Below, piece by piece: positions 54,389 to 64,000 of a DNA stretch of 64,000 bases. The DNA is taken from NCBI GenBank assembly GCA_033964015.1, contig JAWWUD010000061.1, positions 551,001-615,000 on the forward strand. Reading direction: 5' to 3'. A program made the translations under genes and the position numbers. The notes beneath the pieces were generated by a model. That model was not told the DNA's origin, made no database searches, and saw only the letters and a list, made by a program, of their open reading frames with translations. The DNA is from Scolanthus callimorphus. Lineage: Eukaryota > Cnidaria > Anthozoa > Actiniaria > Edwardsiidae. Position 1 is the stretch's first letter; each line of letters begins with the position of its first letter.

Positions 54389-54510
54389 ATAGAGCATGCG
54401 TGATGTTGGGAGAGACACGTACGAGGACGTTATAAAATCTCGAGACGCAGACGAGTTATTTTAAAACGTTGGAGTGTCTCTGGATCGCCAACATCACGAG
54501 TGCTCTATAT
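54389..54510. mobile_element. MITE with imperfect inverted arms
   Basis: AATAGAGCATGCGTGATGTT and its counterpart AACATCACGAGTGCTCTAT face each other, with GAGAGACAC / GTGTCTCTGG further in. Similar AATAGAGCA words lie near 55734. Confidence 0.65.
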
Positions 54511-55445
54511 ATAGATTCAAAACATAGCCGCGAAGCGGGAGGTTTTGACCGACTCCGTAGTTTTAAGCTTGTTTACATAACCACACCCAAATTCTATTGT
54601 TTTTATGGAAAGCTCATTATCACTGTTTTATCGCTTTCTGTGTGCCATTGTCAGAAATGGCAGAAATGGACAAAATGTCCTAATAACGTTACCCCGAACA
54701 AAAGGTTTGTTAACAAAAGGTTAACAAAAGTGTCTTGTTCTATAGAAATTCTATCCAATAGCAGAGCAACACAACGAGTCGCCTTTTCTGAGGCTTGGCA
54801 GTGGGATATTTGAATTTCAGATTGCTTCATTGCTAGCCGTGTAAACATGTCTGGGGAATAGTTGCGCATTTTGTAAACCAGATGGCCAGCAAAATTTGGG
54901 ATGGACGTTCAACATCGTCCATGGGATGGATAAAGAAAGGTAAATATGCAATGTTTGAGATTGAAGTACATTTTTGCTTAATTTAAGTTTCTGTAGTCAA
55001 GAAAACTGGCGTACATGATTGAATCATAGTATGTTTCTCGCTCTATTTTGTTGTAAAAGTAGCTTTGTTTGCATTCCTAACATGTTGCATTTTCTTCAAT
55101 TTAGATTGGGCCATTTGTTTCCTGGATATTACTGCACGCCGGCGAAATATGATTAGCAATGAAGATGTTTGTGAGTTTCAATTTGACTTTTTTCTTAGAA
55201 AAAGCAAAGGAAAGAAATACAATTTGTATTGAATAGAATTGAACTGAGGGATTGAAGATGATCATTGTATTGATTTATTGTTTACATTAAATTTCCTAAC
55301 GATAGTCAATGGATATTGTTTTACTTTCGTGTGATTTTGAGACAGAATAGTAGTGCACAATTTAAAATTGATTTTTGGGGAGCGGGACTAATTATTTAAT
55401 TCTGGTGCTAGAGTAATGTAAGTGTGATTTGATTAATTTAGAGGA

Positions 55446-55548
55446 GCGTGTAGACCCGGTACAGGTTTTACATTTGGATGTAAGACCTGTACCGGGTCTT
55501 ACATTTGAGTGTAAGACCTGTACCGGGTCTTACATTCAGCCCAACACT
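55446..55548. repeat. Tandem palindromic GACCCGGTACAGGT repeat
   Basis: Three alternating copies of GACCCGGTACAGGT / ACCTGTACCGGGTC are separated by TTACATTTG and GAGTGTAAG words, so several alternative hairpins can form. Confidence 0.85.
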
Positions 55549-55559
55549 CCCCTAAATAA

Positions 55560-56774
55560 TTCAAATGCCGCTACCATCTTTTAAATAGTGTAGGTTTTGC
55601 ATCAGGGTTCAAGACCTGCATAAAACAATAGGATTTGGGTGTGGTAGGTTTTTTATTGCCGATTAAGTGATAGAACGTTGTGCTCTAATGCTTTTATGAT
55701 ATAGCAGGGGAGAACCCTTACTTTATCGGTGTAATAGAGCATAAATTTAGACCAACTAGACCGCGCGTTATATCGTAAATATATTATAAATCAATTTAAA
55801 CTTTTTGAAGAGTATAAAACAAATAGATATTACTATTCCCTCGGGAAGCAGCTAGTTTTTCCTCGAAACTCAATATTTTCCTCGACTCTGGGAAGTAACT
55901 AGTGGCCTTATTGATTCACATCAAACTTACAGCAACAAAAAGTATCTTCCCTGATAGTCGCTCAAGCTCGGGGGTAGAAGCGGAATTTTGAATATTGACT
56001 TTGAAGCTAGTTTGAATTTACAAATTTAGTTTGAATATTTGAGAACTTAGTTTTAATATGAATAATCAGAATATTGCTAATCGAGGATTGGAAAATTTCA
56101 ATCAATTAAAATATTTTTGAACCTTGTCTGTCGACCTATGATACCTAGTAACTGATTTAACATTCACTTCATTCAATACTTTAAAAGAAAATTTCGGCAG
56201 CAGAAAGAATGCCATCTAATATAGTCTGCACAACGAAGACACTACCCTTGCGCCGTTTACAACAAACTCTCCCAAAAATACTTGCAGTAATAGGCCTGAC
56301 GGGCAGTCACACTATGTCCGGACCCCCTTAGGTAAGCGTGAGTTCGACGTTACAAGCAAAGAAAATCGTCATTTGAGCCGCGCTTCACGCAAATAAAGAA
56401 AATATAATTTCGCATTTGCTTCTCTGAGATTAGATGAAATGCGTTCATCAAAATTTGTAAAAATGTTTTCTATGTCACATAGGGGTGGGGGGGCACAAGG
56501 GTGGGGGGGGGGGGGTGATCAGTTCTGAGGGGGCATCAAGGAGGGAGGATCACTGCATAATAGGGAAGTGGGTACCCGAAATCCACCACCTCTTTCAATT
56601 TTCCTAAAAATCGGATTTTCGACTTCCGATACCACGTGAAATAATTCATGCATCATGGCGAAAACCTACCGTTGTGCTTTACACTGAGAGAACATCACAT
56701 TTCTGCATTAAAACCGGGTATCCCTTATTTGTGCTTCGAAAAATAACTACTGGATATACCTATGGGGGTGGTAA

Positions 56775-56776
<2 letters not shown>
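55560..56776. other. AT-rich with GTTTGAATATT words and G-tracts
   Basis: AGTTTGAATATT-like words cluster at 55985-56110 and again at 57145-57260. A G-tract (56482-56516) is low complexity. No gene. Confidence 0.4.
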
Positions 56777-56805
<29 letters not shown>

Positions 56806-57045
56806 CTGAGACAATAGCTATTGACTCAGAGGCCATGAGGGCGAGAGGAATAATTGTTTTAGTCAAATCACACTAGTAGGTCAATTTGTATTGCCAATAA
56901 AATGTTTTTGTTCTGGTCATTTGCTATTTTCTGACTTTCAAATCAGACACTTTTCGCTACTAGTAGGCTGTAACTTATAGCCTACTAGTAGCTCAACCAA
57001 TCAGAACGCAGCATTAATAATAGACCACTAATGTGATTTGACTAA
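56777..57045. mobile_element. Two-hairpin MITE, copy C
   Basis: Hairpin 1 is ACAATTATTCCTC...GAGGAATAATTGT, with inner GAGCCCGAATGGGCTC. The second arms are TTAGTCAAATCACA and TGTGATTTGACTAA, and CAACCAATCAGAACGCAG lies between. Same design as A and B but with different arm sequence. Confidence 0.8.
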
Positions 57046-57615
57046 TACCCGATACCCACCACCTTATTCACCAACCTAGATACCTATCGGTACGGCATTG
57101 TTTTGACCTCACCTCACTGCATAGTATAGTTGAAACGGTAAGCAGAAGTTTGAATATTAGCAGATGGAAGTTTGAATATTAGTCGTGGTGGAAGCTTGAA
57201 TATTAAATTTAGATGTTTGAATATTGAATATTTGAGGTTTGAATAATGAATTTTGGTTTGAAAATATTCCGTTTCTAACCCCGACTCAAGCCCCTATCTT
57301 CGCCAAACTGTCTGATTACACACTCGCTATCCTTAACTGCTTTTACTCCCTCCTCTTGCGAATGTTCGTAAATCGAAAAAAGGAGCCTTGTTACTCGACT
57401 CTCTCTCTCTCTGTTAGACTCTCTCGTGAGCTGGGAATACGAGCGCGCGGCAAACAAACTACAATGTAGGACTAGGAGTTTCTCTCGATTTACGGACGTT
57501 CGCCAAATAAAAGACTGCAAGCGGTCTAATCGCTATCCATGTGGGGCAACATAATAGTCAGCCACTGCTGGACATGTGCGAATTAATGCGTCGCACATGT
57601 CGCATTTTTGCTACT

Positions 57616-57982
57616 AGGGTCGTTTATATTAAAGGTTAAGGAATGATCTTTATTTTCAGTGGAATTCACTTTTTGGATGTAAAGAAAAAGTAACGACATT
57701 ACTTTAATTTTCTTATTTCGCATATTTATAAGAATAGTCACGTGATAAAGTTGAAAATTCTTTTTTTTACACGATCATGACACGGAAATTGGCATAAAAA
57801 ATAGTGATTGGAAAGGAAAATCAAAATTTCTAACATCGATTTTGAGATCGCCTCCTGGTGGAGTTGAGCGCATTAACGTGATTAATGGGCAAGAGCTTTG
57901 TTATTTGAGTCAATGTCACTGCAAATAAATTATTCTAGAAGATAAGTCATTCTTTAACCTTTAACGACAAATAAACGACCCT
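57616..57982. mobile_element. 367-bp MITE
   Basis: AGGGTCGTTTAT...AAAGGTTAAGGAATGA at the left is inverted at the right as TCATTCTTTAACCTTTAACG...ATAAACGACCCT. No clear target duplication. Confidence 0.7.
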
Positions 57983-58149
57983 CATAGCGTGGATTTTGAC
58001 GCCAACGGTACTTCCACAATCTAGTACTTTTTTAGTCCTTTAAAGAAGTTAAACCATTAGGTAGATTGCGACCCTGCTTACGTTCCCATCACCTATTAAA
58101 ATATTTCCATATTTGATTTGTTGGCAATATAAACAGTTTAGTCTAAGGC

Positions 58150-59265
58150 TTGCATACAGGCTGTTTTGTACGAAAGCCGAGAAGGGACATTGGATTTCGG
58201 TGTTCTTAAAATGAACTTCAGTGTTCTTAAATTTCGTTGTTCATAAAATTGACTTCAGAGTTCTTAAATTTCGTTGTTCTTAAAATTGACTTCAGAGTTC
58301 TTAAATTTTACAATAAGATCCTTGTTCTAAAAAAAACTGTTCTGATGCTCAAGAGGGTTCCGTGGAACCCTCTCTGGATCCGCCACTGTAATATATTATA
58401 ACCGATTTGGATAAATTGTTGATTTACATGTAGCTCTTCTCATTTCGGATTTAGTAATGCCACTTTGTTTAGTAGTAACACTCTTGGACAATTTAATTTG
58501 ATTTTATGAGCTAACAGTAATCGTATCAAATGGCAATTGAATAAACTAGAAGAAGAGGAAGAGCTGCATGTAATTCAATGACAATTTATCCAATCGGTAT
58601 ATAGCCGCCCGCCAGCTTCGGCTCGTTCGTTCGATTGTAACATGGCCGTCGTATGATTACAGTGATCATTGATATCGGAACATTACGGAATACAGTAGCG
58701 GATCCAGAGAGGGTTCCACGAAACCCCCTTTGAGCATCAGATCTGAAGTTCATTTTAAGAACACCGAAATTTAATAACTGTGAACAATTTTAAAGGGGCA
58801 CTGTCACCAAGCCCCCGGGTTGTTTCAACCAAAGATTATAAAATATGACCAGTGATCTAATATAAACAACTCGGAATCCCATGTATACTGTTATTATGTC
58901 CTAGAAAGAAAAAGAAACTTGCATTATATAAGCATTCTTACGTAAGATTTAGTAGCTTTCGCTATCAAATTTCCAAGTTTGAAAACTGTTCAGCCTTAGA
59001 TACGAAATGAAAAATGTCATTTCACAAGTCCAATTCCATCCGCTCGATAACACACGAAAATACTCCAAATTTGTAATCATCTTGCTGAAAGGGTATTTAA
59101 CAAACCTAGACTATTATTTTGTTAAATTCTTTTGAAACTGACTGCCCAAACCCTACAGTGCCACTTTAAGAACAACGAAATTTAAGAACTCTGAGTGAAT
59201 TATAAGAACTCTGAAGTCGATCTTAAGATCTCTGAAATCCAATGTCCCTTCTCGGCTTTCGTAGT
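58150..59265. mobile_element. Foldback repeat with TTCTTAAATTTCGTTG arms
   Basis: The left arm (58160-58440) carries CGAAAGCCGAGAAGGGACAT, repeated GTTCTTAAATTTCGTTGTTC units and GAGAGGGTTCC. The right arm (58553-59262) has the same in inverse order, split by the TTAA element at 58794. The middle inverted words are TATAACCGATTTGGAT and ATCCAATCGGTATAT. Confidence 0.75.
58794..59165. mobile_element. 372-bp TTAA-flanked MITE nested in the foldback
   Basis: AGGGGCACTGTCACC and CTACAGTGCCACT are the ends; TTAA at 58790-58793 and 59166-59169. Removal restores an arm unit (TTTTAAGAACAACG). Confidence 0.8.
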
Positions 59266-61011
59266 TTTGCTGCCCTCGAGAGTCGAGAGCATATATAATA
59301 TACCTCACGATTATAAGCTGCGCGGTCACTAATATGCGCCATCCCAATGCAGCTCGCTAAATCACATCGAACCTCTCCTTGTCTAGCGGTCGTGTATATT
59401 CGGTCACGTGTATATTTCCCTCACGATGAGAAGAAGATCACGTGTCGGTAGGTGTATAAATGGAACTGCCATAAAATATGTGTTTGCTAATAAATTTTCC
59501 TCTGATGTCGGTCCTGTTACAGTAGAAGTGGTAAAGACAAAGTCAACAACGCAGGTAGGAGCTCTGTTGTCCTTCAAAACCATTAGCACCACTTAAAACG
59601 TGTCTCAAATACTGTTTACTTTCACTCAAACTTTGTATAAAATGTCTACTCACTTGGAGTTCCGCAAGCAATTCACTCGGCCCCGTGATATAACCCGATG
59701 CTGGAAAGCAAGACAAGAAGCAAGGAATATGAATGAAAATAACTTGATTTGAAAAAAAAAACATCTCAATCTACCAACACATGTCAATTTCTCTCTCACC
59801 AGCAGGTGAACAAATACAAAAAAAATAAAAACCTAATGCTTCCTAGCAACTTCTATTACCCTATTTATATTACCTTGAAAAACTTTTAAACTGGCTATTT
59901 TAAGACAAACAAAACCTTAATCATCCTATTGTAATGGTCCGCATTGCTACTATCGAACAAAGGTGCTCTTCTTCAAAAGTATATATCGAGATTTTTCCTG
60001 TATATGTTTTATAAGATGTTTCATGTTTCATCTCCACAGGGTATTGAGTTGGCTGTAATGCTGATGGAGGGATATGGCGATCATCTATAGAGGTAAGTAC
60101 TGTGTAGCAATGTTACATTTTGTCACGAGTTAAACTGTGAGGAAAAATAAGCAATTGTGTTAGGTTTTGATACAAATGTATTTACATTGTCCGTGTCGAC
60201 AACATCTACACAGTTACAAATAACACGGTTCAGGTAAAGTTTTTAAAAAATGTTAAAACATAATCAAAGTTCAAAAATACTAAATTAGACACCATTTGAG
60301 TAGTTGTAGTTGAACTGCTCGAAACCAGACTTCAAATCTCCGTACATAATTACTGAAGACTTAATGTCAACAGTTCAAAGAAAAATAACTTGAAGCTTGG
60401 AAACAGCACTCCCTTAGTGCTCGAACATATAAGTACAGTGTATCATAGATAGCATTTCTCTAAACCAAGAAAAGTTGGTGAGTTCTATATATTTTCTTGT
60501 GGTTCAAACTACCACGCTCACATGGAGAGTCCATTGCTCACCCTGTCCATCACAAATGCTTGTTGTTCACAAGCTGGGGGAGCCACTTCTTACCCCTTAA
60601 AACTCCCCGGGGAGAACCTTTAAGGGGTGGAAATCGGCGATCCGGTATATTGTAGGCTCGATCAAATCAAAGTCGGGTAAAACAAAGCAAACGGTATTTT
60701 GAGGGTTCTTTTTCCGAGAGTCATCCTCCAACACATTGGTTAACAAATTGACAAAAGTAAGCAATACGAATTCAAATGTTCAACGTGTTCAGCTTTATTA
60801 CATCCACAAAGGCCCTCGGACGTGGCTTCATAGTTGATGTTCATAGTCCTTCCAAAAATCACTAGCTGTTAGCGTATTTGCAATTCCTACAATGAAGTGA
60901 TAAGTTACAGAACAAGTATCACTATCTATAACGCAGTCAACCAAGAACATATGTCCAAAATGTTTAACAGGCTAAAAATATTTACTTCTGGCTGTTTCAT
61001 ACTTACTATTT
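59266..61011. other. AT-rich, no gene; partial G-tract element
   Basis: At 60595-60720 the words CTCCCCGGGGAGAACC and GGTATTTTGAGGG look like one end of the hAT-like G-tract family. Otherwise no signal. Confidence 0.35.
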
Positions 61012-61303
61012 AACAATTAGACCTCAAGGCCGAATGTGCTATGATGAATAGACCATGAGGCCGACGGCCGAATGGTCTATTGATATCATAGCACATGAGG
61101 ACGAGAGGTCTTATTGTTTTAGTATAAACCAACTAGTTGGTCGGTTTGGGCAATGAATGCCATTATTTTATGTTGAAAAAATCAAGTTTTCTTGCAAAAA
61201 AGGTGGTGGTTTTGCCAGGTACGGTCTATCACTAATAGACCATTAGTAGCTCAGCCAATCAGAATGCAGGATTTGTAATAGACCATTAGTTGGTTTATAC
61301 TAA
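61012..61303. mobile_element. Two-hairpin MITE, copy A2
   Basis: Near-identical to 43395-43689, including nested hairpin words and the arms TTTTAGTATAAACCAA / TTGGTTTATACTAA. The flanks differ, so the boundaries are well set. Confidence 0.85.
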
Positions 61304-62450
61304 CATAGTTTATAGAGTGGAATGGTTATGAAACCTAACACTATGTTATTGTTCCATCCCTTTGTTCACTTTTTCAGCGGAATCTGGTACAGTGGTACAT
61401 AAATTCAGCCAGTAAGATTCAGTCCGGTGTGCACTTACCCACATGTACATATGAGCTTAACTCATTCGCTCTCATCATCCAGCCCACACGTAATTGTGGG
61501 CATGGATTAAAATTGGCTTTTACTGATGTTCATTTTAATCTAAAACAGAACGTGGACTACAGATCTAGCAGGCAAATAACACGCATTAAAACATTTCTTA
61601 TAATAAACAACGGATAAGAGAAATAATTCAAACTACGAGTTATGATAAATATTTGTGCCAAAATATATGATGAACGACTTTTCAGTAAATTCATCCCCCC
61701 TTCGTAACAATACGATGATGATCAACACATTAAAAGAAGAGTGGGATGTTTGCACAGCAACACATCAACCATTAGAAGATCGTGCTGTGCTGTCAGCAAC
61801 TTAATGAAAACAGGATGAACATTTTGGCGGAAAAGTCAACAGACATGATGGATAGCTTGAGCATTCGCTCACATGTTCGTTTGTTTTGAATGTCTTCCTG
61901 AACCTATTATCGGCTACAGTTGACGTAAAAGAATAATTTGTTGCTGGGTAAAAAAAATAACGAATAGTTAACGAAGCGCGTAGCACCGAGTTCACTATTT
62001 GACTCGTAGAAAACGAGAGAGGGTAGTCTAATTGTGGTTTTAGGAAGTTTTTCGCTAGCGTTTTCGCTGCTCACAATCTATTACGTGATAGATAGTGAAT
62101 AGCGGAGCCAGTCAGATTGCAGGATTCGTGATAGTATGCGAGTGGTTCTACTAAAAGTCAATAGATAGTTCACGAGAAGTGTTGCATATTACCTTCTATT
62201 GACTCAAAGAAAACTGGAACCTAAGTTACTTAAAAGAGGCATGTGAGGCCTCATGTGTGAAAAAACATCTATATCAGATATGAAATAGCGTTAATATCTT
62301 TACTTGTCTTGATTTTCCATTTGCCAAACTCGTTTCCAATAATCCCCAGGCTTGCAATAATGGTCGCTCTCTTTCATTCGATAATCATGTAATTTGCTCA
62401 GCATGTGTTCATCCTTGGTTTAATAGCTTATCAGCCTAGGTAATTCATCA
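61304..62450. other. AT-rich, with a diverged two-hairpin MITE
   Basis: At ~61955-62160 the words CTAATTGTGGTTTTAG, AGCCAGTCAGATTGCAGG and GGTTCTACTAAAA follow the layout of the two-hairpin family. Otherwise nothing recognised. Confidence 0.4.
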
Positions 62451-62455
62451 AAAGG

Positions 62456-62600
62456 CAGTGTTGATTGAAAATAAGAAACACACTAGTTCATAAAGAGGGC
62501 CACCATTTGTGATGTAAAGTAAACATGGACGCAGGTAACAACAGTTGTAGTCAAATACGATTATTACTTTTCAGTGTTTTTTTTTAAATCATAACTTAAT
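62456..62600. repeat. Direct repeat, copy 1
   Basis: It shares GCAGTGTTGATTGAAAAT-like, CATAAAGAGG, CCACCATTTGTGATG and AACATGGACGCAGGTA with 63253-63395, about 798 bp downstream in the same orientation. Confidence 0.8.
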
Positions 62601-63252
62601 AAGGAATATACTAGAAGGCTCTTTTTATGAACAGGAAGGTTGGTGGAGAAAAATGTAATTGTGCCATGTTGAACAGGCTAAAAACAGTTTTGATGAAAAA
62701 CCCCGACTTCGGCGCAAGCAAACGAAACATGAATTCCTCCGGCCCGTAGAAATTCCATTCTCGCTCTCACTGATCTATATTATGGGTTGTCGGTTTTACA
62801 TGAGAATCAGTTCTTCTATGAACATGAATTGTTGGTGTCAGTAGATAATTGTAAGTATTTAGCACTTTAGCGGATTCAATATGGCCGTCGCGACTGTCCA
62901 ATGACTTTGTAATCACTCCATTAGGTTTTATTCAGAATCGGGTTAATAATTTTGCGATTGAGTTTCACTACAGTCACGTGAAAACCGCTCTAATATTGTA
63001 CTATCGTGGGTTGGCAGGTGAAGCTTTACCTCTCTGCCTTCCATTCTCAGTCTTCTCGGTAAACTCCGGAGATTTGGTGACGGTTCGATGCGAAGGATTT
63101 TTGGGGCGTCAACTTCGCGAGTTTTGGATAAGAGTTATTTTTTTGGTGTGGCAATTAACCAGGGATTTAGGTAACTTTCTACAGATTGTCTCGGGGTTAT
63201 TAAAAAATCTATATTTAATTTGTTGCAAGCAATTTTAACCAAATGGCAGAGT

Positions 63253-63395
63253 ACAGTGTTGATTGAAAATTATGAACACACTAATTCATAAAGAGGACCA
63301 CCATTTGTGATGACGCCTAAACATGGACGCAGGTAGCAGCTATTGAAATTAAATACATTTATTACTTTTCTATGTTTTTTTATCATAAATCAATA
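63253..63395. repeat. Direct repeat, copy 2
   Basis: Partner of 62456-62600. The two could be LTR-like, or a tandem duplication; no coding lies between them that decides. Confidence 0.75.
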
Positions 63396-63570
63396 TGAAT
63401 CACCGGCGGGCTGTAACCCGGCTGCGTATATCAGCACATAGACTCCCGGTGGAGCTTGGCCGCTATAGTAAAATCCTACACAATTGTCGGTTGTGTAATG
63501 TCTGCGATTTACATATTGGAGATGAATTTCATTATACGATGAAGTGTACGAATGCTAAGCTTGTGAATTT
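63395..63570 (+). pseudogene. LINE ORF2 C-terminal zinc-binding fragment
   Basis: The frame reads RRAVTRLRISAHRLPVELGR, CRLCNVCDLHIGDEFHYTMKC. The L-R-x-S-x-H-x-L-x-x-E-x-G-R-Y then C-x2-C...D-E-x-H-x-x-x-x-C layout is the tail of many LINE reverse transcriptase proteins. It is cut by a Harbinger-like MITE near 63575. Confidence 0.6.
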
Positions 63571-63574
63571 AAAC

Positions 63575-63660
63575 GCTGGTTTCCATATTATCTCTTCGAT
63601 CTCATCAGTCTCGCCAATCGCATGAAATGGTGCACTCGCGATCCAAGAGATTATATGGAG
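63575..63660. mobile_element. Degenerate copy of the AGGCTGGTTTCCATAT MITE
   Basis: CGCTGGTTTCCATATTATC at the left and GAGATTATATGGAGAC at the right match the ends of 46573-46703 imperfectly, with CTCATCAGTC in between. Confidence 0.5.
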
Positions 63661-64000
63661 ACACTTCGGAAAAGACTGAAACGATCGGGACAATCCAGGA
63701 GATCGATGCGATTGCGTGAGATTGAATGAGATTATAGTACAGCAGATTGGTGCAAAATTGTGCAAATTGATGTTACAAGCATGAAATTTGGCAGAGTGGT
63801 AGAGCTAGATGTCCTGAGCAATTCTATATAAAAACCACGCCCAAAAGTAAATACTTCCAGATAGCATAAAGATGGGTTGATTTATCTTTGTTAAAGAAAT
63901 AAGAACGTCTTAATTTTACACAAAAGCCTTAATATGTTACTTTATTCACAAATAGATGTCCTGATTACTATACATATTGAGTCACGCCCTATATTGCTTA

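Noticed and set aside
61504..61620. Short open frames in 59-62 kb as host exons
   Set aside because: No splice context, domains or composition supporting coding.

Overview
The window looks like AT-rich intergenic DNA from an early-branching metazoan, most likely a cnidarian and plausibly a stony coral. The evidence is the mix of decayed and nested elements: a Polinton/Maverick with a chromodomain integrase, CR1/L2-type LINE and BEL/Pao remains, THAP and P2RX7-like coding relics, and many MITEs and satellites. I recognise no intact host gene, rRNA, tRNA or CRISPR array. The species call is inference.

The centre of the window is one 33-kb Polinton (8606-41618). It is bounded by a 6-bp target duplication (TATATC) and terminal inverted repeats (TIRs) starting AGT, and it landed in a ~66-bp satellite. 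On the + strand, left to right, it carries a PC4-like protein with a zinc-ribbon tail, a 44-aa membrane microprotein, the integrase, a capsid-type protein, a basic core-like protein, the double-jelly-roll major capsid protein and an adenain-like protease. On the - strand, right to left, it carries a multi-exon protein-primed DNA polymerase B with N-terminal C2H2 fingers, a small zinc-finger protein, the packaging ATPase and two conserved proteins of unknown function. Most genes have a TATA box a short way upstream. The two TIRs carry the same TATA promoter, one firing PC4 and the other the polymerase. Two gene pairs overlap as ATGA. Nearly every large gene has frameshifts or stops, so this copy is dead.

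The Polinton has been a landing pad. A 4.2-kb CCATGG-rich element sits in its left TIR (AT duplication). A CR1/L2 LINE splits the integrase. A 902-bp CACTG element (TTT duplication), a 1.3-kb repeat with TGACGTCA palindromes and a 6-kb TTAA element split the polymerase. The TTAA element carries THAP and P2RX7-like exons and looks Kolobok-like. Several insertions can be placed to the base because the interrupted reading frame or satellite shows the empty site.

Left of the Polinton (1-8605) are a 3.8-kb TTAA foldback with ~1-kb arms holding two smaller elements, a repeated gene for an Arg/Glu-rich 23-aa-repeat protein, a 48-bp minisatellite and the ~66-bp satellite. Right of it (41619-64000) are more satellite, a second copy of the Arg/Glu-rich gene, a three-level nest at 47-48.8 kb, BEL/Pao and LINE fragments, a foldback with a nested TTAA element at 58-59 kb, and a two-hairpin MITE family whose arms differ between copies but stay complementary. 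Much of 52-58 kb and 59.3-62.4 kb shows no recognisable feature.
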